Positions 10,865 to 21,639 are shown, counted from the stretch's first letter. The stretch is DNA of 64,000 nt from Spisula solida (GCA_947247005.1 OX365956.1:16264089-16328088), one strand, 5' to 3'. The notes: generated from the sequence alone by a model not told the origin. Translations and numbers: made by a program.

Positions 10865-11190
10865 TCGCACGGACACCGTACGGCCACCGTACGGCCATCG
10901 TGCGGTCACCGTACCGTACGAGTTATCTGCGAGCTCTGATTGATCTACGAGCACCGTGCGATGTACGGCCGGGCTCCTTGCGAGCCCCGTACGGTGTCCG
11001 TTAGGATATTACGATGTCCGTACTTGCGGATATCGTACGATTGCATCTCTATTAAATCGTACGAGGTCCGTACGAGCTGTGACCAGACCCTACGAATGTA
11101 AAAATACCGTTAGGATTTCAAACGTTGTGGACTCGTACGAGTTGGTTAATTTGTACGGATACCGTACGAGCTTTGTGATCGTAGCATTAG
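10865..11190 (-). repeat. CGTACG palindrome element, copy C
   Basis: Starts with repeated CACCGTACGGCCA-type words and ends CGTACGAGCTTTGTGATCGTAGCATTA. In reverse complement its last 180 bp align with 18036-18200, including AAATCCTAACGGT and GGTCTGGTCACAGCTCG. An internal TGTGACCAGACC suggests one element nested in or fused to another. The 88-codon frame at 10956-11222 has no domain. Confidence 0.7.
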
Positions 11191-12284
11191 GCAATGGTTC
11201 TAATAACGGAGTTTTAAGATAACGCGATAAGAAAAGGGGTTATTTTTGTTGTTGCAACCTGTTCAGGCGTTCTAATAACGGATTGCATATTATTTTGTTG
11301 TAGCTTGTTCTGATTGGCATAGTATATAGTTTACGGCACAGAGACATACATGCAATTGACGCATATTCCATTGGATCTGTCACTAATTTCGTTTGACATA
11401 GGGATACTTAATATTTCTTTCCATCTTGACTCGGACTGCTGGCTGGACCTTATAGCGGCGGACAAAACCCTTCGTACGTGCTGCCTTCTTGTAAAAAATG
11501 AACAGAATTTGAGAATGCGAACGTGGTAAGTATCGCCTCCGTACGGATTTGGGAGTTCACATGCCAATCCGTAAAGACCCGTAGCAGACCAATTTTACTT
11601 CCTCACCTCTACAGGATCTGTCGAACAATCGAATCACCAGCAATCCAGGGTTTTAATCCGGGACAGTTTGACCAGGGCGTAACCTAGCAAGCTGATACAA
11701 TTGACACGCCCTCATACTTACCTTCTGAGTGGCTCATGACACCATCTCAGGAAATATTCGCAACCTAAAACATAACTTTTATGTATCCCCTCTCATAAAC
11801 ACCGGTGTGTCACCTGTGCACAACCGTAGTATGACGCGAAAAGACTATAAAATGCTCTATTTTGACTGTCAATGACCGAGTGTGGCCTTGAGATTTGAGC
11901 TAGGAACGCGAGTCTAGCTCGAGCCACGACGTCAAGAGGAAGGTGGATGGCGATATTGATATCAGCAAAAACAGACTTAATTTTTGTGATAGTTTTGTGG
12001 ATTTCAGACTTATTATAGACTCTAGGTCTACCATTGTTTACGTAAGTGTTCGTCCATACAGTGCTTGAATAAGGGAAGTAACTTATTAATGCATGCGCGT
12101 GAAACAATATCAACTAAAACGTATGTGTTTGGGTATGTGTCTGCCAATTTTATATAATAATTATTATGTACAAAATATCAAAATGTAGCCGTTTTTGGGA
12201 AGGTTTTACGTCACGAAAGGCCTTTAAAATGGCTAAAATTATAATATTTGCTAAACATGAATATTTTCAGTGGATTTGTCTACA
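11191..12284. other. Non-coding spacer
   Basis: Contains a 17-bp direct repeat GTTCTAATAACGGA-type word (near 11200 and 11270) and a single CCTCCGTACGGAT word near 11537. No coding signal was recognised. Confidence 0.35.
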
Positions 12285-12410
12285 TAATACGAGGGAAATC
12301 GGATTATGTATGCTTACTCTTTTCAAAGGCAGTGTTATGTTGTTAGAAATATAGGACAGGTTTATTGGAACATGCATTTTTTTTGACAAAACAGAGGGCC
12401 ACACTTATGT
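12285..12410 (+). repeat. Dispersed repeat, copy 1 (ACGAGGGAAAT...GACAAAACAGAGGGCC)
   Basis: ACGAGGGAAAT, TGTATGCTTA, AGGCAGTGTTA and TTTGACAAAACAGAGGGCC occur in the same order and spacing as in 26495-26580, so both are copies of one old interspersed family. Boundaries are unclear. Confidence 0.5.
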
Positions 12411-13825
12411 GTTTTGGCATTCAAAAATAATTAAAAATAACCATATTACCATGTAAAGATTAAATAAACGTTTGTGCTATGTACAAATATGATACTTTAT
12501 TCCGTTAAGGAATTATAAGCGTTAAACTAAATTCCCCCTTCTACTTTTAATCCGCCAATTAGCCTATCATTCAACGTCATTCAGTGACGACGACCCACAT
12601 TGAAATTTGGAAGATTTTTTCTGTAGACTTTCTAAATGTGCACCAAGTACTATTGAAATAATGCAGAATAACACCCTAGCATTGTTAATGTGGCTGCCTT
12701 GACCGGCACGTCCAATTTGAGGTATTGGTGGAAGACACGTCACGCATATTGTGTAAATGCAAAACCATCAAGCATATCGCCGGATATGCTCTCTGCGCAT
12801 GCCATACTCCAATCTAATTCGCAATTGAAGCATACTGACTAAACGTTTTGATTTGAGTATAGTCTACCTCTGGGACAGTCTATTCGATAACATATTATAG
12901 TCTTTATTCAACCGAAGCAGATACATGGGTGAGAAAATTCATTTGAACTGTGCAGTATCTCATCCAACGCTGCCACCACTGAAGTAAATCATGATGAAAT
13001 GTGCGTCAGTTTGGTTTGAACTCACGAGCCCCTAAACCCACGAGCCCCTATACCTTAGTCCGAGCGCAGAACCTAAATACATGAGCATATGATGCTTTGA
13101 TATACGGCATGTATAAACATTTACAGTACAAATCATACCGTATATAACTATATAAGGCACACAAACAGTAACAATCCACGAGTCTTGTTTCCTCTACATA
13201 TCTGCCTTCATAGTGACAAGTTGAATTTAGCCGTACACGAGCAGGTCGGTATTTATAGTCAAGTATCCGCTATATAATCTGTCACAATACGTGGGCTGGT
13301 TTCATATTCTATATCGATTTCCTCCCCAACAATTTCATTAACATGAAAATAACACCCCGTTTTTTGGTTGGTTTAAATACCAATCATTAAACGGTGTCCC
13401 ATCAATAAGCTCCGCCTACTTTACAATTCTACTGTCTCCGTAGCGATAGCAACTAATACGTGATTGGATGCTGCACCTGGGACAGTTTCAATAAATTGTT
13501 CAGTGGCTGACACATTCACATTTTTTCACGTATTCGTATCTTTGCTAGGAATAAAAGTTGGATTCAGTTGATAAGTTTGGTTTGAAGGGTAACCATAAAC
13601 AGTGAACTACTGTCATACTAGAACGACAGCGATACACTTAAAAAGTCCAGACGTTTAGAGACGTACGAAGTCTTTAACAATGAAACATTAACTTCGCAGA
13701 ATGTTAAAAGGAAAGTATTTGAGCTGATGTGATTTTTGAAACATTTATACACTATCTATGAAGGTGATATTTGGATTAGCTCCGTCATGAACGTATAACC
13801 AAGCTTTCTGGACGATACTATTCAC
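12411..13825 (+). promoter_or_regulatory. Upstream region and probable 5' UTR of the zinc-finger gene
   Basis: No coding signal. Since the first coding exon of the zinc-finger gene begins at 13826, the promoter and 5' UTR must lie here or further left if another non-coding exon exists. No convincing TATA or initiator was assigned. Confidence 0.3.
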
Positions 13826-13863
13826 ATGGAAGCCTCGATGTTTCCGCCAGCCCTACCGTACAG
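13826..13863 (+). CDS. First coding exon of the C2H2 zinc-finger gene (12 codons plus 2 nt)
   Basis: The ATG at 13826 opens MEASMFPPALPY, and the exon ends AG at 13862-13863 before a textbook donor, GTGAGAT (13864-13870). The split codon AG + A (Arg) is completed by the acceptor at 20248-20249, after which the frame continues PIPVYGHRGQLDARAV directly into the long zinc-finger exon. No stop intervenes. Start, donor, phase and proline-rich composition on both sides agree, so I treat this as a real first exon of a 332-aa protein. The exon is below normal ORF-length cut-offs and would be missed by simple ORF calling. Confidence 0.75.
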
Positions 13864-14224
13864 GTGAGATATGTGATGTACATAAAAAGGATGTAACCGA
13901 ATTTTTACAAATATTAAAATTAACATTATCTTATAGCAATTACTAGTTCATCTTCGTTTTTTAAAAAATGCAGAACAACCTTCCCGTCATAACTTGCGGA
14001 TCGTTTATTATAATACATGTATTACAAAATCTTTGAAATTAAATATTTATATTTTATTTTTTGGGGGGTTGGCGTATAACATTAGCCTATAAACGTTGTA
14101 ACCAATACTATGTTCCTGATGGAATGGAATTTGATTTGTAATAATTGTGCAAATTATTACGTTTGATGTAATTTGTAACCAGTGTTCCTGAGCTCATTAG
14201 TTTTTTGAAAAATTGATCCGTATT

Positions 14225-14345
14225 TTTTGCTATAGGTTTATTGTGTGCGCCAGATGAAGGCTGCAACTTTTTATGCTCTCAGCACTTTTGAACGTGTAAT
14301 TACATGATAAAAGTGCTATACAAAATGGTATAATAATATAGGTTC
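14225..14345 (+). repeat. SINE/LINE 3' end (AAAGTGCTATACAAAATGGTAT type)
   Basis: AGCACTTTTGAACGTG followed by AAAAGTGCTATACAAAATGGTATAATAATA has the form of the conserved 3' ends shared by many animal SINE/LINE pairs. A related end lies at 15515-15600. Confidence 0.5.
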
Positions 14346-14454
14346 TTCTTGCATTTTTTCTTAAGAATATCATGAAAGTCGTATATACAAACTAAATGGT
14401 TAATGGAGATACGGGTGCACCGCCTTTAACAAACTGGTCAGGGTTTAATAACCC

Positions 14455-14660
14455 GCTGTGTAAGTGCAGTGGGTAGAAGTCTCGCCTTACCGTTTCGAGC
14501 GACCCGGGTTCGAATACTGGTCCGAGCATGTTTTGTTCTTCGGCTAAAACTTGGACTTTCAGCGGTTAAGTTCACTTTCTTGAACAGTTGTGTGTTGTGC
14601 ATTTTGCTTTGTAATTGTGGTCTGTGCTGTTTTTATGTTTTCTGTGCTCAGCTGTTTATG
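14455..14660 (+). repeat. tRNA-derived SINE head
   Basis: A-box-like GTGCAGTGGGTAGAAGT (about 14464-14480) and B-box GGGTTCGAATA (14506-14516), 26 bp apart, as in tRNA-derived Pol III promoters. The body downstream is unique. The 64-codon frame at 14469 is incidental. Confidence 0.6.
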
Positions 14661-15120
14661 TAAAGCGTTGTCCTTCATTGTCCGATTTTTAAAAATATTT
14701 TTGGCTACTTGCACACGTGTAGTAGTTGTCAGCTGCTTTGCTTAAGAATACAATACAATCAGTTGATAATTATTTTCAGGGCCGCTTTTATAAAACATCT
14801 CAGTAGTAAAGCTAAGAATTTTCTTAAATCATGAAATATTCTAAAATGCATCAGAGGTTTAAAAACATCAAATATTATCTACATTTTACGATAATTGTAG
14901 CGAAGACTAAGAAAACATACACGTGGTATTTTTTATTTGTGATAGATAATATGCCATGCAAACTTTTAATTGAAGTCATTTTACATACATGTCTACGGGG
15001 CCAGGAAAACTGGTTAAGAAACCCACCACCTTAAAAAGGAACCTAATTATTCTTTATAAAAAATATCGACTGCAACTAAGACTTGGACAAAAATATGCTA
15101 AATCGAATTTTACGGGAGTT

Positions 15121-15330
15121 CTGTCTGGTCACAGCTCGTACGGACCACGAACGATCTATAGAGATGCACTCGTACGATATCCGTACGATGCTCGTACGGG
15201 TTAAGAAAATCCGTACGATGCTCGCACGAACTTTCGGTGTCCGTACGGACTCCTTACGGACGGAGTTTGCAAAACTCAACTAGTACGGAGCTTGCCAGGA
15301 GCTCGTAGGGCAAATGTGACCTTAGCATAA
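15121..15330 (+). repeat. CGTACG palindrome element, copy E
   Basis: Starts CTGTCTGGTCACAGCTCG and ends GGGCAAATGTGACCTTAGCATAA, so both ends carry an inverted GGTCACA. The interior has about six CGTACG palindromes with shared CCGTACGATGCTCG spacing. It aligns along its length with 18136-18330 at about 85-90% by eye but lacks that copy's first 100 bp. Confidence 0.8.
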
Positions 15331-15499
15331 CACACTTGCTTGTAAGCAAAGTTTTTTAAATTAAGAAATGGAACATAACAATCGCCAATAATAACCACCG
15401 ATAAAGTATTGTTTTGTTTATGTATAATGTAGCTGGGCAACTTCAGTTCGGACACAGCACAGGAGCTCATGTCGATATGACCACATGGTCCCCTCTACA

Positions 15500-15600
15500 A
15501 CATTAAAAAATAAAACTAATGTAAAGTGCCTTTGAACGTGCGTTCGCATGAAAAGGGCGCTATATAAATCTGGTATATTTATTTAATTATTTTATTTTCT
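15500..15600 (+). repeat. SINE/LINE 3' end (GGGCGCTATATAAAT type)
   Basis: GTAAAGTGCCTTTGAACGTG and AAAAGGGCGCTATATAAAT, ending in an AT-rich TATTTATTTAATTATTT tail, match the widespread animal SINE/LINE tail form and parallel 14275-14345. Confidence 0.55.
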
Positions 15601-16235
15601 ACAACAGTGTTTGACCTTTTGAAATACATGTAGTATTATGGAACTTTTTTTAGATGTCTAATAGACATGTTCTATTTTTGTAAATGTTATGTACATTATT
15701 TTGGTTGTAGATGGGACTATGTGGGTCATATCCACTGTGGTATACAGCTTCCCTCAGCTTAAACTTTAAGCCAAACGTACTACATGTACCCGGTAATGCA
15801 AATGTTTGAAGAGAACACTATATTCGGGGTATGACAAGGCTATAGTGATAGTAAAATTTAAATATTTTAAACGCTTTAAAACAAGGATATCGTTATCTAA
15901 CATTTAAATGTTAAGCTTTAAATTTCAAATAATTGATAATAAATTTGTAAATATAAGTTTTAAATATTAAGAAGAATTATAAAGTATTAATTTTACTGAA
16001 TGTCTCTCCAGAGCTTCCACCATTATTATAATGATGCTTACTGTATCCAACAAAGTTCAGTTTGAAAAAAAACCAAAATGCTTAAGACAAAAACATGCAT
16101 AAACTATCCTACTCTTTCGAACTATAGTGCGTTCAAAGTCAAATGAGAACAGTTAATAACATAAACTCGCCCGACAGGTAAACTTTATATGGGTTCGATA
16201 TCAAATAGTGTGCAAATCTCATTCCATATACCAAA

Positions 16236-16318
16236 GGCGCCGTAGTGTAGTGGATAAACCCTCACTTCCTACAAGTTTCTATTTTATTCTGAGTTGTAGG
16301 TTCGATCCCCACTTTGGT
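16236..16318 (+). repeat. tRNA-like Pol III head facing right
   Basis: A-box-like GTAGTGTAGTGGATAA and B-box GGTTCGATCCCC (16299-16310) span tRNA length with an enlarged anticodon region. A second tRNA-like block at 16600-16681 faces it on the opposite strand. Likely a SINE head or tRNA pseudogene. Confidence 0.5.
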
Positions 16319-16599
16319 CAACTTTTTTGTTGCATGTTATAAAGTCTTATAATTATTTTACTGCTGTTTTAATGAATCGATACTTAAAGTGATCAAAGTT
16401 TCATGTTGTAGTGAAAATATTAATAACGATTATATGAGCGTTGTACTGTATATAACAATAAAATATTTGAATTACGACTTGATAAAGAATGAAAATATAA
16501 CACAAACATTAATCTACGTTCTGCATACCTTACTTCGTGATGTTATTATATTAGTTACAAATATAATATAAGAAAGAAAAAAAAGTTAAATGTACTTGG

Positions 16600-16681
16600 A
16601 TGGGTGTCGAACCAGTGGCGAGATTGAACAAAATTACTTGTATAATAGCGGCATGCTTACCCATTCGACTAACGAGGCGAT
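16600..16681 (-). repeat. tRNA-like Pol III head facing left
   Basis: On the minus strand, CGTTAGTCGAATGGGTAAGC resembles an A box and GGTTCGACACCC (about 16603-16614) a B box. It converges with 16236-16318 across 280 bp of AT-rich DNA. Confidence 0.5.
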
Positions 16682-16884
16682 GTGAAAATTGGTTTTTAAA
16701 TATTATACTGTTGATTGAAGGTATCTATTTGATAAAACATAAGCCTCCCCTTTTCTTTTGAATGGAACAGTTCCCTCATTAGTATTACTTATTGAACCGA
16801 CAGTACCCCATGGCGTATTGTTGGTAAATACTTAGTATCAAATGCTGCAACTGTTCCGTAACTAGCTTAAAATATAGTTTAATA

Positions 16885-17165
16885 AAGGATAAACTTCTGA
16901 AATAAACGACTGGAATAAACTTCTGGGATAAACTTCTGGAATAAACTTCTGAATAAACATGGAATAAACTTCTAGATAAACTTCTGGAATAATGTCTGGA
17001 ATAAACTTCTGGAATAAACTTCTGAATAAACCTGGAATAAAAACCTGGAATAAACGTCTGAATAAACTGCTGGAATAAACTTCTGGAATAAACTTCTGAA
17101 TGAACATCCGAAATAAACGTCTGGAATAAACTTCTGGAATAAATTTCTGTCATAAATTTCTGTCA
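16885..17165. repeat. 14-bp minisatellite (GGAATAAACTTCT)
   Basis: Around 20 units of TGGAATAAACTTC with deletions. Minus-strand frames here (81 and 122 codons) read as repetitive SRSLFQ/FIPEVY peptides and are artefacts of the array. Confidence 0.9.
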
Positions 17166-17556
17166 GAAGTTTATTCGAATATTAAATTTTGAATTAACTT
17201 CTAAATGAACAACTGACAACTAACTGCCAACTTCAAAGACCTCATCTTCATTACTATGCACAGGTAACAGTCTGCAATGGTTCTAAAATGAGCGATCACA
17301 GCAATGTACAGTAACACATATCTCATGAGTGTTCCATACATGTATATTACATGTATTACTCAAACTTTGTAATAATAATAATATCTTTATTTAGAGAAGG
17401 TAACATGTACTATTTGTGAAGGGTCAATGAATTTTCCTTGCAGGCGGATGATGAAATTCATGAATATCAACTGATTAAATTTCAGAAAACATTTGAAATA
17501 CTGTAAACATAACTAAGTATAAAGATTGCTTGAACATTGATATTGATGCCTATGCG

Positions 17557-17707
17557 CTGATAAGCCCATTCCCACTACAAGGGTTGACCCACATTACCGC
17601 GTGTTGTCCATATTTCGGCGATTTCGGTCTTACACTATAGTAATGCGAATAAAAACGGGACGAAATGTTATTCTTGGCACATGAACCAGAGCTAATAGGC
17701 TTGTTAG
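17557..17707. mobile_element. MITE with CTGATAAGCCC ends, copy 1
   Basis: Starts CTGATAAGCCCATTCCCA and ends near ATAGGCTTGTTAG. The middle GGTCTTACAC...GTAAT...AATAAAAAC block is shared with 24388-24557. The right end is more diverged. Confidence 0.55.
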
Positions 17708-18035
17708 GTAAGGTTAAAAGTTCTTGACTGTAACAAAAAGACGTTCGTTTCAACGACGTCAAAATGAACAATGGCATGCTTCGGTTTAGTGTTTGTGGCA
17801 GGGGAATTTAAATAGATGAGTTTTTGCATCATATTTCTGATCTTTTGTTGAGGATACATTTTAACCTATCTATTTTTCTCCCAGAACCTTTTTGTTTTCT
17901 CTCGCTGTCTCATTTTTATATTTTTTCTCTGTCAATATCAGCCTTTTTGTTAGCTCTTTCTTTTTTTTAAATTTGAATAGCTGTTTAAAGAATATTTTAT
18001 AGTCTTGCAGTAATACTTTTACGTCATAAATTAAA

Positions 18036-18330
18036 TTTTAGGGTCACAAAGCTCGTACGATATCCGTACGAATATATCAACTCGTACGAGTTCATAATTT
18101 TGAAATCCTAACGGTTTTTGTATGTTCGTAGCGTCTGGTCACAACTCGTACGGACCACGAACGATCTATAGAGATGCACTGGAAAGATATCCGTACGATG
18201 CTCGTACGATTTAAGAAAATCCGTACGATGCTCGTACGAGTCTTCGGTGTCCGTACGCCGTGCGAGTTTACTAAAATCAACTCGTACGGAGCTCGTAGGA
18301 GCTCGTAGGGCAAATGTGACCTTAGCATAA
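18036..18330 (+). repeat. CGTACG palindrome element, copy D (most complete)
   Basis: The ends are TTTTAGGGTCACAAAGCTCG and, in reverse complement, TTATGCTAAGGTCACATTTG. I count ten CGTACG hexamers in 295 bp, mostly preceded alternately by CTC or TCC. An internal TCTGGTCACAACTCGTACGG marks where the shorter copy E begins, so the family has long and short forms. It lies in intron 1 of the zinc-finger gene. Minus-strand frames here are CpG by-products. Confidence 0.85.
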
Positions 18331-18430
18331 CCGCTGAAAGTCCAAGTTTCAGCTGTCAAAATGCTGAAAGCTAAAGTTTCAGCTATAAAAAGCCAAAATA
18401 TATGGTTTCGGCTATATAAATTGAATAATC
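18331..18430 (+). repeat. Degenerate units of the 42-bp minisatellite
   Basis: GCTGAAAGTCCAAGTTTCAGC, then ATGCTGAAAGCTAAAGTTTC, match the GCTGAAAGCCCCAGT / TAGTTTCA words of 5570-6125. They abut the right end of CGTACG copy D. Confidence 0.45.
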
Positions 18431-18893
18431 TACTTTCATCCGTGACTAAACAAGCGAAATGAAATGAATTTGATTTTCAGCTATACAAAAAGGTTAAACC
18501 ATATCATTTCTTGTTTGTAATTGGTAATGATTAATAAGGAAGAATTCAAATATGTGCTTAATTTAAATAATTCATTATCTTGTAAAAAACATTGGTCAGA
18601 TAACCCAAGATTCATTCATATTTGAATATTACTCTTAGTAAGTCAACATATTTAATAATAATAATAACAACAATTATAACGACTTTATTTATTGTGGATG
18701 ACATATTTGGTTCCAGACCAATTTTCAATATGGTCCACATCAGCAATTAAAAGTTTTCTTAATACATCATTAAACGATAATGAATTATTTTATCTTTCAA
18801 TGATGTGCCTTATAAATTTAACGAACGAAATTATTTAAAAAAACAAAAACATTTCAATTTTGAAACAGCGTTGGTAATTTAGTACATAATTTA

Positions 18894-18950
18894 TACAGGG
18901 TGCACTTAAAGAAAGTTTACAGTTTCAGTGTCTATTTATCAAGTCTCTAC
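18894..18950 (+). mobile_element. Mariner-type MITE end (TACAGGGTG...GTCTATTTATCAA)
   Basis: TACAGGGTGCACTTAAAG followed by CAGTGTCTATTTATCAA matches the left terminus of the element at 27598-27925. The opposite end was not found, so it is a one-ended or decayed copy. Confidence 0.45.
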
Positions 18951-19135
18951 TCCGATAATTTTTAGAAATACATAAATATAAATTTTGGAAATTACCTTAT
19001 TTTGCCTGTGACATCATTTTGTAGATATTTATGACGTATTCATGATGGCTGTCCTTCTGATCATAAACCCTTCTTGTATTCGTTCTTTGAAACTATTGAT
19101 TACATGTGTACTGGTTTCTTAACTGGCCCCGTGTT

Positions 19136-19532
19136 CACAAAGAATCAGTTTTCAGGATCAGGCTTAAGCTCCATTCTGTTTTTGCTATTTCTTTTTAATT
19201 CTATAGACAGTTATGAAATTCTATGTTCCTTAGCAGTTACAGAATGTCTAAACAGTTTCTAGATAACAGATTACGAACCTTGAAAACATTTATTTCTTAT
19301 AAAAAGAGATCAATTGTTCTTGAGATCGAAACTGATCTCAGACATTCAGGATCAAGCTCGAAAACCGTGCTTCAATTTATTAAGCGCACTGTTTCTATTA
19401 CTATGCATTAAAACGAATATTGTTTCCTCTGCTTAAAAAAATACTCTTTCTTTCAACATAGTTTCTGTATTTGAAATTAAATAAAATGGAGCTTGAGTCT
19501 GAAAATTAATTCTTAAGTTTGTGAACATGGGG
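19136..19532. mobile_element. MITE with GCCCCGTGTTCACAAA ends (about 400 bp)
   Basis: Left GCCCCGTGTTCACAAAG and right end CTTTGTGAACATGGGGC-like sequence are reverse complements with gaps. Complementarity continues inward for about 50 bp (TTTTCAG...CTCAAGCTCCATT). The short frames inside are incidental. Confidence 0.6.
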
Positions 19533-20249
19533 CTTGATCTTAAAATGTTACTGAGAAACATTGCCGTGTCCGTTGGCATTGGGCTGTACACTAGTGATTC
19601 GGAAAGCCCAAAAGAAACAAATGCAAGAATGTAGGATCTGATTATAGTGACAATTGCATAAACGATTCACATTCTTAAAGACAAACCAAAATGAAATGTA
19701 AGACATTATAGCGATGTTATACAGTTTAGTTACCTCATTTCATGAAAACAAAAAAAAGTAATTGGATAAAGTGTTTCTATTTTTTGAAAAAGACATTTTG
19801 TGGAAATATCAAGAAGCCGTGTGACTGAGCTACAAACATTTATGTGATCCCATGTCTGGGGTATTTTTCAACCTGTATATCATTTTAATTCCATAAGAAA
19901 CGGCTACAGTTGTACTATATGTATAGTATAGGAAAGTTCTGCGGGTCAAAATATGAATCGGAATTTAAAACTTTTTGCGTGAAGAAATATTAGCGATTTT
20001 TAATATTTTAAAGTAGAATTCAACGTAGACAAAAAATTACGCTGGGGAAAAAATAGCGATTTTTCTAAATAAACGAAATCCGCCGATAGTTCCACGACGC
20101 TAGTCACGTATAACTTTGCCGCTTATAAATACAGTATTAGTTCTTGTACAACTCTGCTATATCAAGTAGAAGATAAATGGACCCATCAATAAACACATCA
20201 TTATCTCTCAGACATATTTCACAATGAATATTTAACTTTCTACTTTCAG

Positions 20250-21210
20250 ACCTATACCAGTCTACGGACATCGGGGACAACTTGATGCCCGAGCGGTGGG
20301 ATCCCCCGCCGAACAAACACCTCATGCCGCCAAATGTCACGCGGACCATTTATTGTTGGCAAAACAAATAAATCTGATATCTCACATGAGCCGGCTACGA
20401 TCGGTGGGAGGATATCAAGTGAACCGATCTATGTATCCTGGGAATACAGAACCGACTCAAATACTCCATGATGCAAACAAATTCAGTGCTAAAACCCTCA
20501 CCCGAGTCAGTGAAATAGAGCGCAGTCAGGCAATCGCTCACACGGGACCTCAGAATTATGAACAATCGAAAGTATTTAACGAGGAACGAAAAACACAAAG
20601 TGACGTGAGCTCAGCCTCACATGTTAATGCCATGAATGCTAATCGGGCAATGCTAGATCAGATGACAGTCCCCGTGATCGTGTCGTGTGCCAATCCGTTC
20701 ACGCCACAGTATGGCTACGGTCGTAAAGTGTTCCCGTGTCCACAATGTCGTTATACTACAGATAGAAGAAATAATTTAAAACGACATATGCTCACTATGC
20801 ACCAAACGTGCTCTAAGACTCTAGAATGTTGTGGTATTGTGTTTGCTACTAAAGCCTCGTTACGAGAACACGCCATGATATTCCACTACCATGGTTACAC
20901 GTGCTTTTACTGCGGACGTCGATTTTGCCGGAAAGCGTTACTGAAGCGCCACCTATCTGTTCACAACGGTCAGAAAGATTTCGTGTGTCCGTTATGCGAC
21001 TACGCTACCAGTCATAAAAGTAACTTAGAAAGACACAGAAAAGTACATTGTAGACCGGATGAAGATAAGTCGTGTGACCCTGACCTTGTTGATGATCATA
21101 TGACCTTGAACTGGAGGTCAGAAAGGTCAACGGACGATAATAATAACCATACCAACACGTTAAGTAGTTCTGAAGACGAGTGTGAAGAGATTAACGTAGA
21201 TTCCGATTAA
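20250..21210 (+). CDS. Last coding exon of a C2H2 zinc-finger transcription factor
   Basis: Frame open from the acceptor AG (20248-20249) to TAA at 21208-21210; joined to 13826-13863 it gives 332 aa. After a low-complexity N-terminal half come four zinc-finger modules (numbering of the joined protein): ZF1 C176/C179/H192/H197 within CPQCRYTTDRRNNLKRH; ZF2 about 206-225 with H220/H225 but a collapsed knuckle (LECCGIVF, adjacent cysteines C206-C207); ZF3 C231/C234/H247/H251; ZF4 C259/C262/H275/H279 within CPLCDYATSHKSNLERH. The acidic tail has SSSEDECEE. Four such fingers imply a sequence-specific DNA-binding nuclear protein. Linkers are not the standard TGEKP type. The GTG at 20296 is not a start; the frame runs through it to the splice site. 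I do not recognise the subfamily. Confidence 0.85.
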
Positions 21211-21639
21211 GCTACAGTGAACAATTAAACAACGCTAGCTTGTGACAAAATATCTGTCTTGTTTATGTGTGGAACTGATTCGCGAGCTCTTTTTTATATC
21301 ATGTGGGCCAGTATTTGTGGGTTCTAAGACGAAAAACGAGGATCAAGCATTCGTTAGTTTGGCTTGAATTGATATAATTATCTAAGATGTTTCCGTGATA
21401 TTTACTGTGTTTAAGGCAGAATTGTTGGCATAACATGCACGTTGTTTTTATGAAAGACTTTTAACATTAATGACTGTTTGGCTCAATTTGGCTGTCATGG
21501 GGGCATGTACACATGTTTTACGAAAATCTGTTTCTAAGACTTTCTAAGATGTCCTCTTTGGTTCCCGTCAATGTGTTTCTAAGAAAGGCAACCAAACGCA
21601 TACGTACCATGCGCATATTTTTGTGCCCTGGCATCTCCT

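Larger units (their letters stand above)
13864..20249 (+). other. Intron 1 of the zinc-finger gene (6386 bp, GT-AG, phase 2)
   Basis: Donor GTGAGAT at 13864; acceptor TTTCTACTTTCAG ending at 20249. The intron is filled with transposable-element debris: SINE heads, two CGTACG elements, a 14-bp minisatellite, and MITE and mariner ends. Confidence 0.7.

Noticed and set aside
15301..18330. Identical right ends exactly 3000 bp apart (15330 and 18330)
   Set aside because: The intervening and flanking sequences are unrelated, so the round distance is coincidence, not a 3 kb tandem duplication.
20296..20298. GTG at 20296 as start of the zinc-finger protein
   Set aside because: Not an ATG, and the frame is open upstream to a good splice acceptor that joins in phase to an ATG exon at 13826.
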